A stretch of DNA of 9,462 nucleotides, taken from assembly GCA_027731885.1 (NCBI GenBank), contig JAQCAO010000053.1:1-9462 (forward strand), in the 5' to 3' direction. A program made the position numbers and the translations under genes. Position 1 is the first letter of the stretch. Every line of letters begins with the position of its first letter. The notes under the pieces are model-generated. The model saw only the letters and a program-made list of their open reading frames with translations, had not been told where the DNA came from and searched no databases. The stretch is from Actinomycetota bacterium. Its GTDB lineage: Bacteria; Actinomycetota; Actinomycetes; Nanopelagicales; Nanopelagicaceae. Positions 5,727 to 9,462 of the stretch are shown one piece after another.

Positions 5727-8700
5727 GTGACTACTTCAAACCCAAAACCCGGGAGTAAAAAAGACTCTTTTGTGCATCTGCACGTGCACACTGAGTACTC
5801 AATGCTCGATGGTGCTGCGCGCGTTGGAGATCTAATTGATGAAGTAGCGCGCCTGGAAATGCCGGCGATCGCGATGACTGATCACGGAAATGTCTTTGGA
5901 GCTTTTGAATTTTATAAGCAAGCCACCAAGGCTGGAGTAAAACCAATCATAGGAATTGAAGCATATGTTGCTCCAGAATCACGCTTCGACAAGAAACGTG
6001 TTCAGTGGGCGAGCGGTGGAGATGATGACGTCTCTGGCGGTGGCGCGTATACGCACATGACGATCCTTGCCGAAAATAGCCACGGATTAAAGAATCTCTT
6101 TCGCCTATCTTCATTGGCGTCTCTGGAAGGCTATTACTACAAGCCTCGCGTGGATCGCGAGCTACTTTCGCAATATGCAGATGGCTTGATCGCCACAACA
6201 GGATGTCCTGGTGGTGAGATTCAAACACGTTTACGTATGGGAAATTATAAAGATGCGATGCGCGCAGCAAGTGATTACCGCGATATCTTCGGCGCCAATA
6301 ATTTCTTCCTGGAGTTGATGGATCATGGAATCGATGTCGAAACGCGAGTAAAGGATGATCTGCTCAAGTTGGGCCGTGAACTCAAACTTCCTTTACTTGC
6401 GACAAATGACCTTCACTACACCCACCACGCGGATGCGGCTGCCCACGCTGCACTGCTCTGCGTGCAATCAGGGACGACACTGGCAGATCCGAAGCGCTTT
6501 AAATTCGATAACGATGAGTTCTACTTAAAGACGGCAGCACAAATGCGCGATCTCTTCCGTGATATCCCAGAGGCTTGCGATAACACGTTGCTGATCGCAG
6601 AACGCTGTAACGTTAAATTACGTGAAGGCGAGAATTTAATGCCCGCCTTCGCCGTACCAACTGGCGAAAGCGAAGATAGCTGGCTGCGTAAGGAAGCCGA
6701 ACGTGGCTTACAGGTCAAGTTCGGGGATCGCCTGAGTGATCAATATAGAGAGCGGTTAAATTACGAACTCGATGTAATGCTCAAGATGGGTTTTCCTGGT
6801 TACTTTTTAGTTGTTGCCGACTTAGTTTCTCACGCGAAGAAAGTCGGAATCCGAGTTGGTCCAGGTCGTGGCTCTGCCGCTGGCTCACTAGTCGCTTATG
6901 TTTTAGGTATCACCGGGCTTGATCCAATTGAACATGGACTTTTATTCGAGCGCTTTCTAAATCCAGAACGTATCTCTATGCCTGATATTGATCTCGACTT
7001 TGACGAACGTCGACGCGGCGAGATGATCAAATATGCAACTGAGAAGTACGGGCAGGATCGAGTTGCGCAAATCATTACCTACGGAACCATTAAATCTAAG
7101 CAGTCGATTAAAGATGCCACGCGCGTACTTGGCTATCCATATGTAATTGGAGAGAAGTTAACCAAAGCGCTGCCTCCATCGGTGATGGGTAAAGATATTT
7201 CACTATCGGGCGTCTTTGATGCGAAGGATCCACGCTATGGCGAAGCTGGCGAATTCCGCGAGCTCTACAACTCTGACGCTGATTCAATGAAAGTCGTTGA
7301 TCTCGCAAAGGGTTTAGAAGGTTTGAAGCGCCAATGGGGAGTTCACGCCGCGGGTGTAATTCTCTCTCGTGAACCTCTATTAGATGTCATACCCATCCAT
7401 CGTCGCGAAGCAGATGGCGCGATCATCACCCAATTTGATATGGGCGCGTGTGAATCAACTGGTCTGCTCAAGATGGATTTCTTGGGTCTGCGTAACTTAT
7501 CTGTCCTTGATGAGGCGCTCTTGAACATTAAAGAGAACCAAGGAATTGATGTAGTTCTGGAAGATCTAGCTCTCGCCGATCAAAAGACATTTGAACTCTT
7601 GTCACGTGGAGATACATTGGGAGTATTCCAGCTCGATGGTGGCCCAATGCGCGCACTTTTGCGCAGTATGGCGCCAGATTCATTTGCAGATATCTCGGCG
7701 GTTATCGCGCTTTACCGTCCTGGACCAATGGGCGAGAATGCGCACAATAACTACGCAGACCGTAAAAATGGACGTAAGCCAGTAGAGCCAATCCATCCAG
7801 AACTCTCCGAAGTATTGCAAGAAATTTTGGGGGATACCTACGGCTTAATCGTTTATCAAGAACAGGTAATGGCGATCGCTCAGAAAGTGGCGGGCTTCTC
7901 GCTGGGGCGCGCAGATTTGTTGCGTAAGGCGATGGGTAAGAAGAATAAAGAGATTCTTGATAAAGAGTATGTGCCATTCGAAGCAGGTATGAAAGAGAAT
8001 GGATTCTCAACTGCGGCAATTAAACGTCTCTGGGATGTTCTGATTCCATTCTCAGATTACGCATTTAACCGTGCACATAGCGCAGGTTACGGCGTTGTCT
8101 CTTTCTGGACCGCATATCTAAAAGCTAATTTTCCAACTGAGTACATGGCTGCGCTGCTAACGAGCGTTCGTGATGATAAAGATAAGTCAGCGCTCTATCT
8201 CTCAGAATGCCGCCGCATGGGAATCAAAGTTCTGCCACCGGATGTAAATGAATCCAATGCGGAATACACACCACGCGGCAGAGATATTCGTTTTGGCTTG
8301 GCCGCGATTAGAAATGTTGGTGAAGGGGTTGTCGCATCCATTAAAGCCGCCCGAACCGAGCAAGGAGTATTTGCATCTTTCAGTGATTTCTTGGCAAAAG
8401 TTGATGCGCAAGTCTGTAATAAGAAGACGATCGAATCGCTAATTAAGGGCGGCGCTTTTGATTCTCTGCAGCATCCACGCAAAGGACTTTTAGCTATCCA
8501 TTTAGAAGCGATTGATTCGGTAATTGAAACCAAGCGCGCCGAAGCGATCGGGCAATTTGATTTATTCGGTGGAGAGTCAATGAGCCAAGTCGCCGGTTTG
8601 GATATAGAAATTCCAACCTTTGAATGGGATAAGACAACGCTGCTCACCTTTGAACGCGAAATGCTAGGGCTATACGTCTCAGATCATCCACTATTAGGTG

Positions 8701-9257
8701 TAGAACATATCCTTCGTTCTAATACTGATATGTCAATCAGCTCTTTGCTTTCAGATGAAAGCACCCTTGATGGAATGGTCACACTTGGTGGTTTGATTAC
8801 TGGAGTGCAAAGAAAAGTTTCACGAACCGGTTCCTCTTGGGCGATTGTTACTTTGGAAGATTTAGAGGGCGCGGTCGAGGTTCTCTTCTTTGCAAATACT
8901 TATAATCAATATGCACTTACCTTGATTGAAGATCGGGTAGTAACGGTTCGCGGAAGGTTCGAACGTCGCGATGATGTAGTGCGCTTCACAGCGCTAGAAA
9001 TGAAATCCTTAGATGTTTCAACTGCCCCAGTTGGTCCACTTTTGATCTCTCTGCCAATTTCACAATGCACACCTCCAATCGTTGATCGCATGAAGGAGAT
9101 ACTTCGCTCACACCCTGGAAAGCGTGAGGTTCATATGCAGATCGACGACCAGGGCGTTTTAACCACAATGAAGATTGATGCCTTAGTTACCGCATCGCCA
9201 AGTTTGAGTGCTGATTTAAAATCTATTCTTGGCCCGGATTGCCTAGTTCGCATATAA
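5727..9257 (+). CDS. dnaE: DNA polymerase III alpha subunit, DnaE1 type
   Basis: A complete 1176-residue replicative polymerase. The N-terminal PHP domain starts with FVHLHVHTEYSMLDGAAR (15-32). All nine metal-site positions known for actinobacterial DnaE1 appear intact: H19, H21, D28, H53, E78, H110, C160, D228 and H230, so 3'-5' proofreading by the polymerase itself is expected. The palm carries GPGRGSAAGSLVAY (378-391), PDIDLDF with D420 and D422, and KMDFLGLR with the third catalytic Asp584. Further on come YRPGPM (663-668), YQEQVM (710-715) and FNRAHSAGYG (780-789). QFDLF at 943-947 is a strong sliding-clamp motif, followed by an OB-fold domain (about 1015-1092) and a C-terminal domain. 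No intein interrupts it. The GTG start fits the DnaE1 N-terminus. It follows the rluD-type gene by 23 bases and precedes hisD, as in several actinobacteria. Confidence 0.97.
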   Translation: MTTSNPKPGSKKDSFVHLHVHTEYSMLDGAARVGDLIDEVARLEMPAIAMTDHGNVFGAFEFYKQATKAGVKPIIGIEAYVAPESRFDKKRVQWASGGDDDVSGGGAYTHMTILAENSHGLKNLFRLSSLASLEGYYYKPRVDRELLSQYADGLIATTGCPGGEIQTRLRMGNYKDAMRAASDYRDIFGANNFFLELMDHGIDVETRVKDDLLKLGRELKLPLLATNDLHYTHHADAAAHAALLCVQSGTTLADPKRFKFDNDEFYLKTAAQMRDLFRDIPEACDNTLLIAERCNVKLREGENLMPAFAVPTGESEDSWLRKEAERGLQVKFGDRLSDQYRERLNYELDVMLKMGFPGYFLVVADLVSHAKKVGIRVGPGRGSAAGSLVAYVLGITGLDPIEHGLLFERFLNPERISMPDIDLDFDERRRGEMIKYATEKYGQDRVAQIITYGTIKSKQSIKDATRVLGYPYVIGEKLTKALPPSVMGKDISLSGVFDAKDPRYGEAGEFRELYNSDADSMKVVDLAKGLEGLKRQWGVHAAGVILSREPLLDVIPIHRREADGAIITQFDMGACESTGLLKMDFLGLRNLSVLDEALLNIKENQGIDVVLEDLALADQKTFELLSRGDTLGVFQLDGGPMRALLRSMAPDSFADISAVIALYRPGPMGENAHNNYADRKNGRKPVEPIHPELSEVLQEILGDTYGLIVYQEQVMAIAQKVAGFSLGRADLLRKAMGKKNKEILDKEYVPFEAGMKENGFSTAAIKRLWDVLIPFSDYAFNRAHSAGYGVVSFWTAYLKANFPTEYMAALLTSVRDDKDKSALYLSECRRMGIKVLPPDVNESNAEYTPRGRDIRFGLAAIRNVGEGVVASIKAARTEQGVFASFSDFLAKVDAQVCNKKTIESLIKGGAFDSLQHPRKGLLAIHLEAIDSVIETKRAEAIGQFDLFGGESMSQVAGLDIEIPTFEWDKTTLLTFEREMLGLYVSDHPLLGVEHILRSNTDMSISSLLSDESTLDGMVTLGGLITGVQRKVSRTGSSWAIVTLEDLEGAVEVLFFANTYNQYALTLIEDRVVTVRGRFERRDDVVRFTALEMKSLDVSTAPVGPLLISLPISQCTPPIVDRMKEILRSHPGKREVHMQIDDQGVLTTMKIDALVTASPSLSADLKSILGPDCLVRI

Positions 9258-9301
9258 AAGGCTCTTCATTTATCACCGCGCAGGGTCAATCACCCAAGCG
9301 T

Positions 9302-9307
9302 TAGACT
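9302..9307 (+). promoter_or_regulatory. Candidate -10 box of a leaderless hisD promoter
   Basis: TAGACT lies exactly 6 bases before the hisD ATG, the spacing expected when transcription starts at or next to the A of the start codon. No Shine-Dalgarno is present between dnaE and hisD, and no clear -35 box is seen. The surrounding 10-mer GCGTTAGACT (9298-9307) also occurs upstream of ileS on the minus strand (3372 down to 3363). Leaderless messages with a TANNNT box at this distance are common in actinobacteria; use here is inferred. Confidence 0.4.
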
Positions 9308-9313
9308 TCACTC

Positions 9314-9462
9314 ATGATTCGCACGCTCGATCTACGCGGCCAGGCCTTAAGCAAGTCGGGTTACCAAAGGGCAATTCCGCGGGCGGTGCTAGATATCGCA
9401 ACTGCGATGCAAAGCGTTGCGCCAATTCTGGAGCGAGTGAAAAACGGTGATGAAGCAGAGCT
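9314..9462 (+). CDS. hisD: Histidinol dehydrogenase, N-terminal part (gene runs off window)
   Basis: ATG at 9314 opens a frame that stays open to the window end (49 complete codons). The N-terminus reads MIRTLDLRGQAL, then IPRAVLDIATAMQSVAPILERVKNGDEAE. This matches the start of actinobacterial HisD proteins: a (I/L)DLRG motif, a (L/I)PRA segment, V.PI...V and a GD.A turn. HisD is a zinc-dependent NAD enzyme that carries out the last two oxidations, histidinol to histidine, and usually leads a hisD-hisC-hisB operon in actinobacteria. The catalytic and zinc residues are outside the window, so the call rests on the N-terminus and on its position after dnaE. It starts 56 bases after the dnaE stop, with a -10-like box 6 bases upstream. 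Confidence 0.85.
   Translation, partial: MIRTLDLRGQALSKSGYQRAIPRAVLDIATAMQSVAPILERVKNGDEAE

Noticed and set aside
358..7879. Cyanobacterial origin suggested by GCGATCGC repeats
   Set aside because: The gene order, the IleRS2 type, the lysine-tailed zinc-finger protein and the unsplit DnaE are actinobacterial in character, and the palindromes all fall in Ala-Ile-Ala codons.
5727..9257. Intein in dnaE
   Set aside because: The polymerase motifs follow at normal spacing, the length is typical for DnaE1, and no splicing-domain motifs are seen.
9283..9295. Possible terminator hairpin GGGT-CAATC-ACCC after dnaE
   Set aside because: Only a 4-base stem with no T-run, so it is within chance expectation.

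Overview
The window looks like a housekeeping stretch of an actinobacterial chromosome with fairly low GC (mid-to-high 40s percent by eye, not counted). Three things point there: the neighbourhood of a yggT-type gene, ileS, a TraR/DksA zinc-finger gene, lspA, an rluD-type gene, dnaE and hisD; an isoleucyl-tRNA synthetase of the long IleRS2 type; and a DnaE1-type polymerase with an intact PHP domain. The moderate GC and very tight packing fit a streamlined lineage such as the freshwater acI group (Nanopelagicales). That placement is inference, not something the sequence proves.

Layout. Bases 1-228 (+) are the 3' end of a YggT-family membrane protein gene, normally found at the end of the ftsZ-sepF cell-division cluster. 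After only 14 bases comes the convergent ileS gene (243-3353, minus). The divergent gap between ileS and the next gene holds a 16-bp inverted repeat, two possible -10 boxes for ileS and a 10-codon mini-ORF with a good ribosome binding site. A compact plus-strand block follows: a DksA/TraR C4 zinc-finger protein with a long histone-H1-like lysine tail (3483-4280), lspA (4282-4764) and an RluA/RluD-family pseudouridine synthase (4765-5703), with spacings of 1 and 0 bases. After 23 bases comes dnaE (5727-9257), then after 56 bases the start of hisD (9314 to the window end). No stretch without a gene exceeds about 130 bases. No tRNA, rRNA, mobile element, CRISPR array or prophage was seen.

How it fits together. 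The genes serve basic functions: tRNA charging, transcription control or nucleoid binding, lipoprotein maturation, 23S rRNA modification, chromosome replication and histidine synthesis. lspA and rluD are almost certainly translated from one message with the zinc-finger gene. dnaE and hisD each have a -10-like box 6-9 bases before the start codon, which suggests their own leaderless or near-leaderless transcripts.

I did not find a convincing new multi-gene system. The points most worth a second look are the rearranged GTHH signature in IleRS (normally HxGH), the lysine-tail/zinc-finger fusion and its short leader ORF, the inverted ileS with no divIVA next to yggT, and repeated GCGATCGC palindromes that resemble cyanobacterial HIP1 but are all in one codon phase.
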